Shown in pieces: positions 36,148 through 45,235 of a DNA stretch of 64,000 nucleotides (its first letter is position 1; each line of letters starts with the position of its first letter). The translations under genes were made by a program, and so were the position numbers. The notes under the pieces were generated by a model. The model was not told where the DNA came from and searched no databases. It was given only the letters and a program-made list of their open reading frames with translations. This stretch comes from an uncultured Granulosicoccus sp. (GTDB lineage: Bacteria; Pseudomonadota; Gammaproteobacteria; Granulosicoccales; Granulosicoccaceae), in the NCBI GenBank assembly GCA_947499955.1, contig CANMQI010000001.1, positions 62,001-126,000 of the forward strand, given 5' to 3'.

Positions 36148-37728
36148 ATGCATTCGAAGCTCCTTCCAACTGCCGCGGTCGTGCTTGCATTCATGCTTGC
36201 CCCCGCCACCCAGGCTTCCGCAGCCACCATCCGTATCGCCTCTCAGGGGGATGCCACCAGTCTGGACCCACACAGCCACAACGAGAGCTTTACCAACTAC
36301 TTTCTGGCCAATGTCTACGAAGGCCTGGTCGGGCGTGACCGTGATTTCAAGATTGCCGGTCAGCTGGCCGAAAGCTGGGAACAGGTTGATGACAAGACCT
36401 GGATCTTCAAGCTGCGTCCCGGTGTCACCTTCCATGATGGTTCCGAATTCAATGCCGAAGACGTGGTATTCAGTTTCGACCGGGCGCTGGCGGAGAGCTC
36501 CAACTTCAAGCACGTACTGGCATCGGTAGACAGCTATCGGGCCGTGGATGATCTGACCATCGAGATCATCACGACAGCTCCCAACCCCATTCTGCTCAAT
36601 GATCTTCTCGATCTGATGATTCTCGACAAGCAGTGGGCCGAAGCCAACGGAGCAGAGGAGCCCATCAATCTGCAGGCCGAAGAAAAATCCTTCAGCGCCA
36701 CCAACGCCAACGGCACCGGACCTTTTGCCATCAGCAGCCGCGCTCAGGGCGAGAAGACCGAGCTGGTCAAGTATGCCGACTACTGGAACGAGAGTGGCAA
36801 TATCGACAAGGTGGTCTTCACGCCGATCAACAATGCCTCGACGCTGGTCTCGGCCTTGCTGTCTGGCGAAGTCGATCTGGTCATGCCCCTGCCCTTGCAG
36901 GACATCGCCCGCGTAGAGTCGGCAAAAGGCATCAAGGTGGTCTCATCCCCCGAAGCGCGAACCATGTACATCGGTATGGATCAATGGCGTGACCAGATCA
37001 TCGAAAGCCCGGTTGAAGGCAATCCGTTCAAGGACCTGAAAGTCCGACAGGCTTTTGCTCATGCACTCGATGCTCAGGCCATCATCGATCGCGTCATGCA
37101 GGGACAGGCAACCTTGTCCACGCAATACGTGATGGACAAGGTCAACGGCTACAACCCCGCGCTCGAAAGGCTTGCCTATGATCCGGAAAAGGCAAAAGCA
37201 TTGCTGGCTGAAGCCGGCTATGCAGATGGCATGGAACTGACAATGGATTGCTCTACGGATCGTTACGTCAATGATGGGCAGATCTGCCAGGCCGCTGTCA
37301 GCCTGCTGGCCAGGGTGGGCGTCAAGGTCAACCTGATTGCCCAGCCCAAGGCGCAGTTCTTCCCCAAGGTGGTTGCCCCTGAATTCGGCACATCGTTCTT
37401 CCTGCTGAGCTGGACGCCTTCCACCATGGATAGCCTGAACGTCTTCCAGAATGTGCTGGGAAGCCGGGATCTGGATAATGGCCGAGGCGCCTGGAACATC
37501 TCCGGCTGTTCCGTGCCGGAAGCCGATGCCATCGTCGAGGAAGCAGCCGTCACCATGGATGCCGACAAGCGCAGAGCCATGCTCGAAGAGGCCATGGCCT
37601 TGATGGTGGATGATGTCTGCCTCATTCCCTTGCATGTACAGCAATTGGTCTGGGGTGCCGCCGAGAACATCGACGTGGTTCAGCATCCCACTTTCGAGTT
37701 CCCGCTGGAATACTACAACGTCAACTGA
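36148..37728 (+). CDS. ABC importer periplasmic binding protein, family 5 (peptide/opine type)
   Basis: The 526-residue extracellular solute-binding protein has a signal peptide ending near ATQASAA. The family-5 pattern follows: IRIASQGDATSLDPHSHNES, ANVYEGLVGRD, LAESWEQVDDKTWIFKLRPGVTFHDGSEFNAEDVVFSFDR, and a C-terminal lobe with TMDSLNVFQNVLG. Such proteins bind di- or oligopeptides, opines, nickel or glutathione. First structural gene of the operon; AGAGG lies 11 bases upstream of the ATG. The ligand is unknown but should fit the downstream amidohydrolase. Confidence 0.92.
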   Translation: MHSKLLPTAAVVLAFMLAPATQASAATIRIASQGDATSLDPHSHNESFTNYFLANVYEGLVGRDRDFKIAGQLAESWEQVDDKTWIFKLRPGVTFHDGSEFNAEDVVFSFDRALAESSNFKHVLASVDSYRAVDDLTIEIITTAPNPILLNDLLDLMILDKQWAEANGAEEPINLQAEEKSFSATNANGTGPFAISSRAQGEKTELVKYADYWNESGNIDKVVFTPINNASTLVSALLSGEVDLVMPLPLQDIARVESAKGIKVVSSPEARTMYIGMDQWRDQIIESPVEGNPFKDLKVRQAFAHALDAQAIIDRVMQGQATLSTQYVMDKVNGYNPALERLAYDPEKAKALLAEAGYADGMELTMDCSTDRYVNDGQICQAAVSLLARVGVKVNLIAQPKAQFFPKVVAPEFGTSFFLLSWTPSTMDSLNVFQNVLGSRDLDNGRGAWNISGCSVPEADAIVEEAAVTMDADKRRAMLEEAMALMVDDVCLIPLHVQQLVWGAAENIDVVQHPTFEFPLEYYNVN

Positions 37729-37889
37729 GACGGCTGCGAGGGCGCCGGACCCGCGTTCGCGAACAGGCGCCCTCGACTGGTTTGCACGGCACCCTTGTGC
37801 GACAAGCACTCTGCATCGGCTCACGATTCTCCTGTCCATCGTGGCTGACACTGCATACCGGACAACGACTACTTCGCAACAGGAACACC

Positions 37890-38858
37890 ATGTATTCAAT
37901 CATTACAAGACTGGTACAAGCTGCCATCGTCATGCTCTGTGTCGCGCTGGTCGGCTTTCTTGTCTTCCAGTATGTCGGCGACCCCGTACTGGCCATGGTC
38001 GGGCAGGAAACCTCGGTAGCGGATCGTGAAGCCTTGCGTAAGCAACTGGGCCTGAACGACCCCATCGTCGTGCAATACATTCGCTATGTCGGCAACGCGC
38101 TGCAAGGCGACTTCGGCATCTCCTACAGCTTCAATCGCGATGTCAGTGACATGATCGCCGAGCGACTGCCGGCAACCGTCGAACTGGTGTTGCTCTCCGG
38201 CGTGTTGTCTCTGGCCCTGGCCATACCGGCAGGTATCTACACGGGTATTCACCGCCGCGGCGGCCTCGCTCAGACGATCATGGCGCTGTCCGTGATCGGG
38301 GTCTCCGTGCCCTCCTTCCTGCTCGGCATTCTGCTGATACTGGTGTTCTCTGTCTGGCTGCCCTGGTTGCCCTCCTTCGGGCGCGGCGATATCGCCGGGC
38401 TTGCAGGCTTCCAGTCCAGCCTGTTTACCGTGGATGGACTACTGCATGCGCTGATGCCTGCCACGGTGCTGTGCCTGTTCCAGTTAGGGGTCATCCTGCG
38501 TCTGATACGCTCCGAGATGCTCGAGGTTCTGCGCACCGATTACATTCGATTTGCCTGGGCACGTGGTCTGCCGGCACAGCGAGTCTATCTGCAACATGCA
38601 CTGAAGAATACGCTGGTCCCGGTGGTCACCGCCGTGGGTCTGCAGCTGAGTTCCCTGTTTGCCTTTTCCATCATCACCGAGTATGTGTTCCAGTGGCCCG
38701 GCATGGGTTCCCTGCTGCTGCATGCCATCGGCCAGAGCGACATTCCCCTGCTCGCCGCGTATCTGATTTTCGTCGGCTTCGTGTTCACCCTCGCCAACCT
38801 GGTGGTGGATGCGATCTATGTGCTGATCGATCCACGCATTCGACACGGAGCGCGCTGA
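37890..38858 (+). CDS. ABC importer permease, DppB type
   Basis: A 322-residue inner-membrane permease with about six helices, an N-terminal segment before QVGDP-like FQYVGDPVLAM, and GDFGISYSFNRDVSDMIAERLPATVELVL. The cytoplasmic EAA loop is RTDYIRFAWARGLPAQRVYLQHALKN. Start at 37890 has AGGA 5 bases upstream; a longer frame from 37782 lacks support. It pairs with the DppC-type permease that starts 1 base after its stop. Confidence 0.92.
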   Translation: MYSIITRLVQAAIVMLCVALVGFLVFQYVGDPVLAMVGQETSVADREALRKQLGLNDPIVVQYIRYVGNALQGDFGISYSFNRDVSDMIAERLPATVELVLLSGVLSLALAIPAGIYTGIHRRGGLAQTIMALSVIGVSVPSFLLGILLILVFSVWLPWLPSFGRGDIAGLAGFQSSLFTVDGLLHALMPATVLCLFQLGVILRLIRSEMLEVLRTDYIRFAWARGLPAQRVYLQHALKNTLVPVVTAVGLQLSSLFAFSIITEYVFQWPGMGSLLLHAIGQSDIPLLAAYLIFVGFVFTLANLVVDAIYVLIDPRIRHGAR

Positions 38859-38859
38859 G

Positions 38860-39762
38860 ATGCTCAATCGTATTCGCTCCGAGTTCTGGTTTCAGTTTCT
38901 CAGCTCGCCGGTCACAGTCGTGTCGGCCATCATCATCGTGCTGATTGTCCTGGCCTGTGTGTTTGCCAACTGGGTAGCTCCACATACGCCGTTCGACCCT
39001 GCCACCCTGTCCATCATGGACAACAATCTGCCACCGGTCTGGATGTCGGGTAGTGACCCCAGGTTTGTATTAGGCACCGATATACAGGGTCGTGATGTCC
39101 TGTCCGCCATGCTCTACGGCGGCCGCATCTCCTTGATGGTAGGGCTGGGAGCGGTCGCGCTGTCCGCTGCCATTGGCATGACAATCGGCTTGTTATCCGG
39201 TTATTTCGGTGGACTTGTCGATACCATCCTGATGCGTATCGCCGAGATCCAGTTTGCGTTTCCCCCCATACTGATTGCCCTGTTGTTCAATGGCATTCTG
39301 AAGACCACACTGCCCGCCCATCTGTTTGCACAGGCAGCGGTGCCCATCATGATTCTGGCCATTGGTCTGGCCGGCTGGGTACAGTTTGCGCGTATCGTCA
39401 GGAGCTCGGTACTGGTGCAACGCAGTCAGGACTATGTGACTTCCTGCCGGGCCATCGGCCTGCCGACCATGACCATCCTGCTGCGCCATATCACCCCCAA
39501 TGTGCTGAGCCCGGTACTGGTGCTGGCCATGCTGCAGATTGCGGTGGCCATCGTGACTGAGGCGACCCTGTCGTTTCTGGGTCTGGGCACGCCATTGACC
39601 GAACCGTCTCTGGGTGCGCTGATACAGATCGGCAGCCAGTACCTGTTCTCCGGCATCTGGTGGGTCGTGATCTTTCCGGGCACCATGCTGCTGATCATGG
39701 TGATTGCCTTCAACCTGGTTGCTGACTGGGTCCGTGACTTTCTGAACCCGAGACTGCGATGA
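38860..39762 (+). CDS. ABC importer permease, DppC type
   Basis: The 300-residue second permease subunit has the DppC N-terminal extension (APHTPFDPATLS, VLGTDIQGRDVLSAMLYGGRISL), followed by five to six helices. Its EAA loop is RSQDYVTSCRAIGLPTMTILLRHITPN. GGAG lies inside the end of the upstream gene. The last 4 bases overlap the ATPase start (ATGA). It acts as a heterodimer with the DppB-type subunit. Confidence 0.93.
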   Translation: MLNRIRSEFWFQFLSSPVTVVSAIIIVLIVLACVFANWVAPHTPFDPATLSIMDNNLPPVWMSGSDPRFVLGTDIQGRDVLSAMLYGGRISLMVGLGAVALSAAIGMTIGLLSGYFGGLVDTILMRIAEIQFAFPPILIALLFNGILKTTLPAHLFAQAAVPIMILAIGLAGWVQFARIVRSSVLVQRSQDYVTSCRAIGLPTMTILLRHITPNVLSPVLVLAMLQIAVAIVTEATLSFLGLGTPLTEPSLGALIQIGSQYLFSGIWWVVIFPGTMLLIMVIAFNLVADWVRDFLNPRLR

Positions 39763-41453
39763 ACACGTTTCTGCTGCAGACTGAATACCTGCAAATCACC
39801 TTCCCGCACCGCTTCGGCGATTTCATTGCGGTGAACGACTTCACCATGCAGGTCGATCGTGGCGAGATCGTTGGCCTGATCGGCGAAAGTGGCGCGGGTA
39901 AATCCACGGTGGGCAACGCCATCATGGGCTTGCTCTCGAACCCCGGCATCATCAGTCAGGGCAGGATACAACTCGACGGCGAAGAGCTGACAGAGCTGGA
40001 TCCATCCGGTATGGCCCTGCTGCGCGGTCGTCGCATCGGCATGATATTCCAGGACCCGATGACCTCACTGAACCCACTGATGAAGGTGGGCGATCAGCTC
40101 AGCGAATCCATCGCCATTCTGCAAGGGATCCCGGTCAGCGAGGCGCGACATCTGGCCTGCGAACGGCTGGCCGATGTCGGTATTCCGGAGCCTGCGACTC
40201 GCATGCGCCAGTACCCGCATGAATTCTCCGGTGGCATGCGTCAACGCGTGGTCATCGCTCTGGCGTTGGCTGGCGACCCCGAACTCCTGATTGCCGACGA
40301 ACCTACCACCGCGCTCGATGTATCGGTGCAGAAACAGGTACTGGACCTGATCAAGAGCATCTGCCGCGAACGCCAGTTGGGCGTGGTACTGGTCACCCAC
40401 GATATGGGTGTCATTGCCGAGACGGCGGATCGGGTCTATGTCATGCGCCATGGTGCTCTTGTGGAAAGTGGTCCGACCCGCGAGCTGCTGGCGGCGCCCA
40501 CTCAGGCCTATACCCGAGAGCTGATTGCCGCCATTCCGCGCATGGACCGTCGTGAGGATCGTTTTCGTAATCCGGTGAGTCGCGGTGGTGAAATAGACAG
40601 CTGGCTGATGCAGGATCAACACGACTCCACGGATGAAAACTACCTGAGCTGTACGCCGCTGATCAAGGATTTCGAGATTCGCAAACCGGGATTGTTCTCC
40701 GGCAAGGCACAATTCCGCGCGGTGGAGAGCCCTGCCATGGCCATTCGCCGTGGCGAGGTGTTGGGACTGGTTGGTGAGAGCGGCTCTGGCAAATCCACCT
40801 TGGGGCGCCTGCTGACAGGCTTGCTGGAACCGACCTCCGGCGAGATCGACTATGCCGACCATGGCGCTTTGTCCGACATGAACAGCAAGGCTCGTCGCAA
40901 GGCGTTCCGCCGGGATGTCCAGGTGATCTTCCAGGACCCCTATTCCTCGCTGAACGGGCGCATGCGAGTGGACCGCATCCTGGCCGAACCCATTCTGTTT
41001 CATGGACTGGCCAGCCGGCGCGAAGTCTCGCATCGAGTCGCGGCCCTGCTTGAACGCGTCGGCCTGCCGGCAGATGCGGCCCGAAAACATCCTCATCAAT
41101 TCTCCGGCGGCCAACGACAGCGCATCTGCATTGCCCGCGCGTTATCGGTCCGCCCTCGCTTTCTACTGTGTGACGAGCCGACATCAGCGCTGGATGTCTC
41201 CATTCAGGCTGACATGCTGGCCCTGTTGATGGAGCTCAAGCAGAGCCTGGGCCTGACCATGCTGTTCGTCAGCCATGACCTGGCTGTCGTTCGCCAGGTC
41301 TCTGACCGGGTCGCCGTCATGCGCAACAGTCAATTCGTCGAGTGTGGCCCGTCGGAGGAGGTGTTCGACTCCCCGAGCAGTGACTACACCCGACTACTGC
41401 TCGACACGGCTCCCCGTCTCGACCAGCACGTTCAACCCATCATTCAGCATTGA
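39759..41453 (+). CDS. Fused double ABC ATPase (DppD-DppF type)
   Basis: A 564-residue protein containing two complete ATPase domains in one chain, as in GsiA and YejF. Domain 1 (about 5-260) has GESGAGKST, FSGGMRQRV, LLIADEPTTALDVS and THDM. Domain 2 (about 300-555) has GESGSGKST, FSGGQRQRI, LLCDEPTSALDVS and SHDL. Both sites look catalytically intact. A linker with DRREDRFRNP joins them. It powers the two permeases encoded just upstream. Fusion guarantees an asymmetric pair in the importer. Confidence 0.94.
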   Translation: MNTFLLQTEYLQITFPHRFGDFIAVNDFTMQVDRGEIVGLIGESGAGKSTVGNAIMGLLSNPGIISQGRIQLDGEELTELDPSGMALLRGRRIGMIFQDPMTSLNPLMKVGDQLSESIAILQGIPVSEARHLACERLADVGIPEPATRMRQYPHEFSGGMRQRVVIALALAGDPELLIADEPTTALDVSVQKQVLDLIKSICRERQLGVVLVTHDMGVIAETADRVYVMRHGALVESGPTRELLAAPTQAYTRELIAAIPRMDRREDRFRNPVSRGGEIDSWLMQDQHDSTDENYLSCTPLIKDFEIRKPGLFSGKAQFRAVESPAMAIRRGEVLGLVGESGSGKSTLGRLLTGLLEPTSGEIDYADHGALSDMNSKARRKAFRRDVQVIFQDPYSSLNGRMRVDRILAEPILFHGLASRREVSHRVAALLERVGLPADAARKHPHQFSGGQRQRICIARALSVRPRFLLCDEPTSALDVSIQADMLALLMELKQSLGLTMLFVSHDLAVVRQVSDRVAVMRNSQFVECGPSEEVFDSPSSDYTRLLLDTAPRLDQHVQPIIQH

Positions 41454-41470
41454 AAACGGAGACAGTAATC

Positions 41471-42331
41471 ATGATCGGAATCGTAGGCTGTGGCGCCATG
41501 GGTGGCTCCATGGTTCAAAGGCTGCTGGAAGAGGGGCAATCGGTCATCTGCCATGATGCCGTGAGTGAGACGCGCGCTCGCATGGCAGACACCGGCGCCC
41601 AGGTAGCGGATGATCTGGCCACCCTGGCCAGTCAGTGCACCACCATCATTCTCTCGCTGCCCAAGGCGGATATCGTCAAGGCCGTCATGCTCGAACTCGG
41701 ACCCTTGCTGCAGGCCGGCAGCATCATTCTGGACACCTCCACATCCGAACCCGATGTGACCCGAGAGCTTGCCGCTCAAGCGGCGGAGGCGGGCTATGTG
41801 TTCATTGATGGCCCTGTCAGCGGCGGTCCCAATGGCGCACGCAAGGGCACCATGACCATGGTACTGGGCGGCCCTGCAGACTCCATCGACAGCATCCAGC
41901 CGATGCTGGCACACCTGACGGCGAAGACCGTCCACATCGGCCCTTCCGGCTCCGGCCATGCCACCAAGATTGCCAACAATCTGCTGTGTGCCGCCAATCT
42001 TGCATTGATGAGCGAAATGGCACGGTTGGCTGCGACACAGGGCGTCAGCCTGGAGAATCTGCTGGAAGGCGTCAACGCCGGTTCCGGACGCAGTGGTGTC
42101 AGCGAAGTGAATTTTCCGCTGTGGATCCAGAACGAACAATACAACTCTGGATTCACTATGGGGCTGATGCGCAAGGATGTCGGACTGGCCGTCTCCCTGG
42201 CCGAACGCACCGAGCTGGACCTGCCCGCAACTCGCGCCATTGCCGCCATCTGGGAAGCCAGCCGCGAATCCCTGGCTGATAGCGCCGATTTCAATGAAAT
42301 CTACAAATTTGGGAAATCTTCCGATGTCTGA
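41471..42331 (+). CDS. 3-hydroxyisobutyrate dehydrogenase-family oxidoreductase
   Basis: A 286-residue beta-hydroxyacid dehydrogenase with Rossmann start GIVGCGAMGGSMVQRLLEEG, substrate motif DGPVSGGPNGARKGTMTMVLGG and catalytic Lys in GSGHATKIANNLL. Relatives oxidise 3-hydroxyisobutyrate or reduce tartronate semialdehyde, interconverting a 3-hydroxy acid and a semialdehyde. With the aldehyde dehydrogenase next door, a hydroxyacid-semialdehyde-acid route is plausible. Start at 41471 has GGAGA 8 bases upstream; a TTG at 41450 is in frame. Its end overlaps the next gene by 8 bases. Confidence 0.9.
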   Translation: MIGIVGCGAMGGSMVQRLLEEGQSVICHDAVSETRARMADTGAQVADDLATLASQCTTIILSLPKADIVKAVMLELGPLLQAGSIILDTSTSEPDVTRELAAQAAEAGYVFIDGPVSGGPNGARKGTMTMVLGGPADSIDSIQPMLAHLTAKTVHIGPSGSGHATKIANNLLCAANLALMSEMARLAATQGVSLENLLEGVNAGSGRSGVSEVNFPLWIQNEQYNSGFTMGLMRKDVGLAVSLAERTELDLPATRAIAAIWEASRESLADSADFNEIYKFGKSSDV

Positions 42332-43841
42332 TCGCAAGGAACTGTTTGCAACACTCATGGCCGAGCTGGGTCTCGGCGCCCTGCCACAGAGTCTGATTGG
42401 TGGAGAACTGCGCGATGGTCGCGGTGCCGAGATCAATCTGGAGGACCCCTACTCGCGCCAGAGTCTGACACAGTACGCCGACTGCGATGCCGAGCTTGCT
42501 CGCAGCGCCTGTGAGTGTGCTGCGGATGCGCAGAAGATCTGGGCGCAGCAATTCAGTGCTGCCGCACGTGGAAATGTGATGCAGGCCATTGCCGCAGTGG
42601 TCGAGAATCATAAAGAGCCCATTGCAAAACTGGAAGCCCTGGTCGCCGGCAAACCCCTGCGCGATTGTCGCGTGGAAGTGTCGAAGGTGGTGGAGATGTT
42701 CCGCTACTATGCCGGCTGGGCCGACAAGCTGCACGGTGAAGTCATTCCGGTACCGTCGGGCCACCTGAACTACACCCTGCGCGAACCGTTGGGCGTGGTA
42801 TTTCAGATCACACCCTGGAATGCACCGGTGTTCACCGCTGGCTGGCAGATCGCGCCGGCCATCGCCACCGGCAATGGGGTGGTCATCAAGCCCAGTGAGC
42901 TGACACCGGTGACCAGTGTCGCGCTCGTGCTGTTGGCAGAACAGGCAGGCCTGCCCAAGGGACTGGTCAATGTACTGGCCGGACTGGGTCCGACCGCCGG
43001 GGAGGCCGCGATTGCCCACGAGGCTGTGCGCAAGGTCGTTTTCGTCGGTTCACCGCAAACCGGTCGCACCGTGGCCACCTCCGCCGGACGGGCCCTGAAA
43101 CCGGTAGTACTGGAACTGGGTGGCAAGTCCGCCAACATCGTCTTTCCCGATGCAAACCTCGAGGCCGCCTGTCGCGGTGCCCAGGCCGCCATCTTTTCCG
43201 CCTCGGGTCAGAGCTGCGTTGCCGGCTCACGCCTGCTGGTACACCAGGATGTGCAGGAGCAGTTCCTGAGCATGCTGGAATCGGGCATGAAGCAGCTCAC
43301 CCTGGGAGACCCTCTGGATGAATCCACCGAGGTGGGTCCGATCAGCAATGCCCGCCAGTTCCAGCATGTCAGCGACATGGTTCGTCAGGCTGGCGAGAAG
43401 GATGGCGGGCGCATCATCGCAGGTGATACGCCTGATGGTGAGGGCCTGTTTGTCTCCCCGACCATCCTGGCCGATCTGGCTGCTGATGCCTCCGCTGCCA
43501 ATCAGGAGATCTTCGGTCCGGTTGTTACCAGCCTTGCATTTTCTGACGAAGCCGATGCCATCCGCATTGCCAACAGCACCGATTTCGGACTGGCAGGTGC
43601 GGTCTGGACCGCTGATGTCGGCCGCGCTCATCGAGTCGCGGCGGCCGTGCGCGCCGGTACCTTCTGGATCAACAGTTACAAGGCCATCCATGTATCGTCG
43701 CCTTTTGGTGGCTCACTCTCGTCAGGCTTCGGTCGCTCCAGCGGCACCGACGCCCTGATGGAATACACCAGTCCCAAGAGTGTCTGGTTAGACACCGCCA
43801 GCACACCTCGCATTGCCTTCGGCTATGCACCAGACGCCTGA
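42324..43841 (+). CDS. NAD(P)-dependent aldehyde dehydrogenase
   Basis: A 505-residue ALDH superfamily enzyme: ITPWNAPVFTAGWQIAPAIATGNGVVIKPSELTP (cofactor binding), VFVGSPQTGRTVA, catalytic Glu in VLELGGKSANIVF, catalytic Cys in FSASGQSCVAGSRLLV, and EIFGPVVTSLAF. It oxidises an aldehyde or semialdehyde to the acid, probably the product of the neighbouring hydroxyacid dehydrogenase. The frame extends upstream to 42177, but the ATG at 42324, after GGGAA, is the sensible start. Substrate not identifiable by eye. Confidence 0.92.
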   Translation: MSDRKELFATLMAELGLGALPQSLIGGELRDGRGAEINLEDPYSRQSLTQYADCDAELARSACECAADAQKIWAQQFSAAARGNVMQAIAAVVENHKEPIAKLEALVAGKPLRDCRVEVSKVVEMFRYYAGWADKLHGEVIPVPSGHLNYTLREPLGVVFQITPWNAPVFTAGWQIAPAIATGNGVVIKPSELTPVTSVALVLLAEQAGLPKGLVNVLAGLGPTAGEAAIAHEAVRKVVFVGSPQTGRTVATSAGRALKPVVLELGGKSANIVFPDANLEAACRGAQAAIFSASGQSCVAGSRLLVHQDVQEQFLSMLESGMKQLTLGDPLDESTEVGPISNARQFQHVSDMVRQAGEKDGGRIIAGDTPDGEGLFVSPTILADLAADASAANQEIFGPVVTSLAFSDEADAIRIANSTDFGLAGAVWTADVGRAHRVAAAVRAGTFWINSYKAIHVSSPFGGSLSSGFGRSSGTDALMEYTSPKSVWLDTASTPRIAFGYAPDA

Positions 43842-43852
43842 GAGAACTGTCG

Positions 43853-45028
43853 ATGACTTCAACCATTAACGACTACTTCAATGAGCTGCGCCCGGAAATG
43901 GAGTCCTGGCGGCATGAGCTGCACCGTCACCCGGAACTGGCCTACAAGGAATTGCTCACTGCTGATTTTCTCGCCGAACATCTGCAGGCCTTCGGTTACC
44001 AGCCCACTCGCGGCCTGGGTGGCACCGGTCTGGTAGCGACGCTGGATCGCGGGGAAGGTCCTTGCATCGCCTTGCGCACTGACATGGACGCCCTGCCCAT
44101 CCATGAGGAGGCAGAGGTACCCTATGCCTCCGAGACGGACGGCGTCATGCATGCCTGTGGTCACGACGGGCACATGACCATGCTGCTGGCTGCCGCGCGC
44201 TATCTGCAGGAACACGACGGCCCTGCCGGCAAGATCCACTTCGTGTTCCAGCCAGCCGAAGAAGGTGAAGCCGGGGCACGTGCCATGATCAATGATGGCC
44301 TGTTTCGTGATTTCGACATCGACGAGGTCTATGGCCTGCATAACTGGCCAGGATTGGATACGGGTGTCTTCGCCGCTCGTGTCGGCCCACAGATGGCAGC
44401 CTTCGATGTCTTCGAGATTACTCTGCACGGTCAAGGGGCACACGCTGCCATGCCGCATATGGGTCAGGATGTGCTGTCAGCGACCGCCAGTCTGCAGATG
44501 CAATTGCAGAACATCGTGTCCCGCTCACTCGATCCGCTCGATGCCGCCGTTGTCTCTGTCACTGAGATGCATGGGGGCGATACCTGGAACGTCCTGCCTT
44601 CAAAGGCTGTATTGCGCGGCTGTACACGGCACCTGAGTGCCGCGACGCAGGATATGATCGAGCGGCGAATGCAGGAAATCTGCACTGGCATCGCCAGCAG
44701 TTTCTCCCTGGATGTGAAGCTGCATTACGATCGGCGTTACCCGGCGACCATCAACACCGCACAGCAAACCGCCACGGCCTTGCTGGCAGCTCGTGATACC
44801 ACGGGCACACAGGCGCTGGGCGATGAGCTGCCTTCCATGGCTTCCGAGGATTTTTCATTCATGCTGGGAGAGCGGCCCGGGTGCTTCATCTGGCTGGGAA
44901 CCGGCCTGCCAGACCCGGGTTGTATTCTGCACAGCCCGACCTACCGCTTCAATGACGATGTACTGGCCACCGGTGCAGCCTACTGGGCCAATCTGGCTCA
45001 ACGGCGGCTGGCAGCCGCCAGCGCCTGA
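43853..45028 (+). CDS. M20 family amidohydrolase (hippurate/IAA-amino acid hydrolase type)
   Basis: The 391-residue M20D-type metallo-amidohydrolase has WRHELHRHPELAYKE at the N-terminus, ALRTDMDALPI, the metal motif HACGHDGHMTMLL, the catalytic acids in QPAEEGEAGARAMI, HNWPGLDTG, and a dimerisation domain with GQGAHAAMPH. It ends with a final metal-binding motif, SMASEDFSFML. Members cleave N-acyl amino acids such as hippurate or auxin conjugates. As last gene of the LysR-ABC operon it probably acts on the imported amide. A long inverted repeat follows the stop. Confidence 0.92.
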   Translation: MTSTINDYFNELRPEMESWRHELHRHPELAYKELLTADFLAEHLQAFGYQPTRGLGGTGLVATLDRGEGPCIALRTDMDALPIHEEAEVPYASETDGVMHACGHDGHMTMLLAAARYLQEHDGPAGKIHFVFQPAEEGEAGARAMINDGLFRDFDIDEVYGLHNWPGLDTGVFAARVGPQMAAFDVFEITLHGQGAHAAMPHMGQDVLSATASLQMQLQNIVSRSLDPLDAAVVSVTEMHGGDTWNVLPSKAVLRGCTRHLSAATQDMIERRMQEICTGIASSFSLDVKLHYDRRYPATINTAQQTATALLAARDTTGTQALGDELPSMASEDFSFMLGERPGCFIWLGTGLPDPGCILHSPTYRFNDDVLATGAAYWANLAQRRLAAASA

Positions 45029-45066
45029 TCGCAGCCTGAGCACGGCTTGCGCAGCACCCGAGCAGA

Positions 45067-45104
45067 GCCCTGTCATGACGGTAACACTCCGCCAACGACA
45101 GGGC
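45067..45104 (+). terminator. Inverted repeat after the catabolic operon
   Basis: GCCCTGTC (45067-45074) and GACAGGGC (45097-45104) form 8 perfect pairs around a 22-base loop, 38 bases after the amidohydrolase stop. No U-tract. Probable operon end. Confidence 0.35.
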
Positions 45105-45235
45105 CTGTCTACCGGCTCACCTTTCAGGCAGGTTCCCGACAAGCCATGGACACAGAAAGCTACACTTCCCTACCGATGTGAGTCTATCCTCCATGCCAGC
45201 ATCGGCACACATAGACCCTGCAGGGAAGTTCCTCA

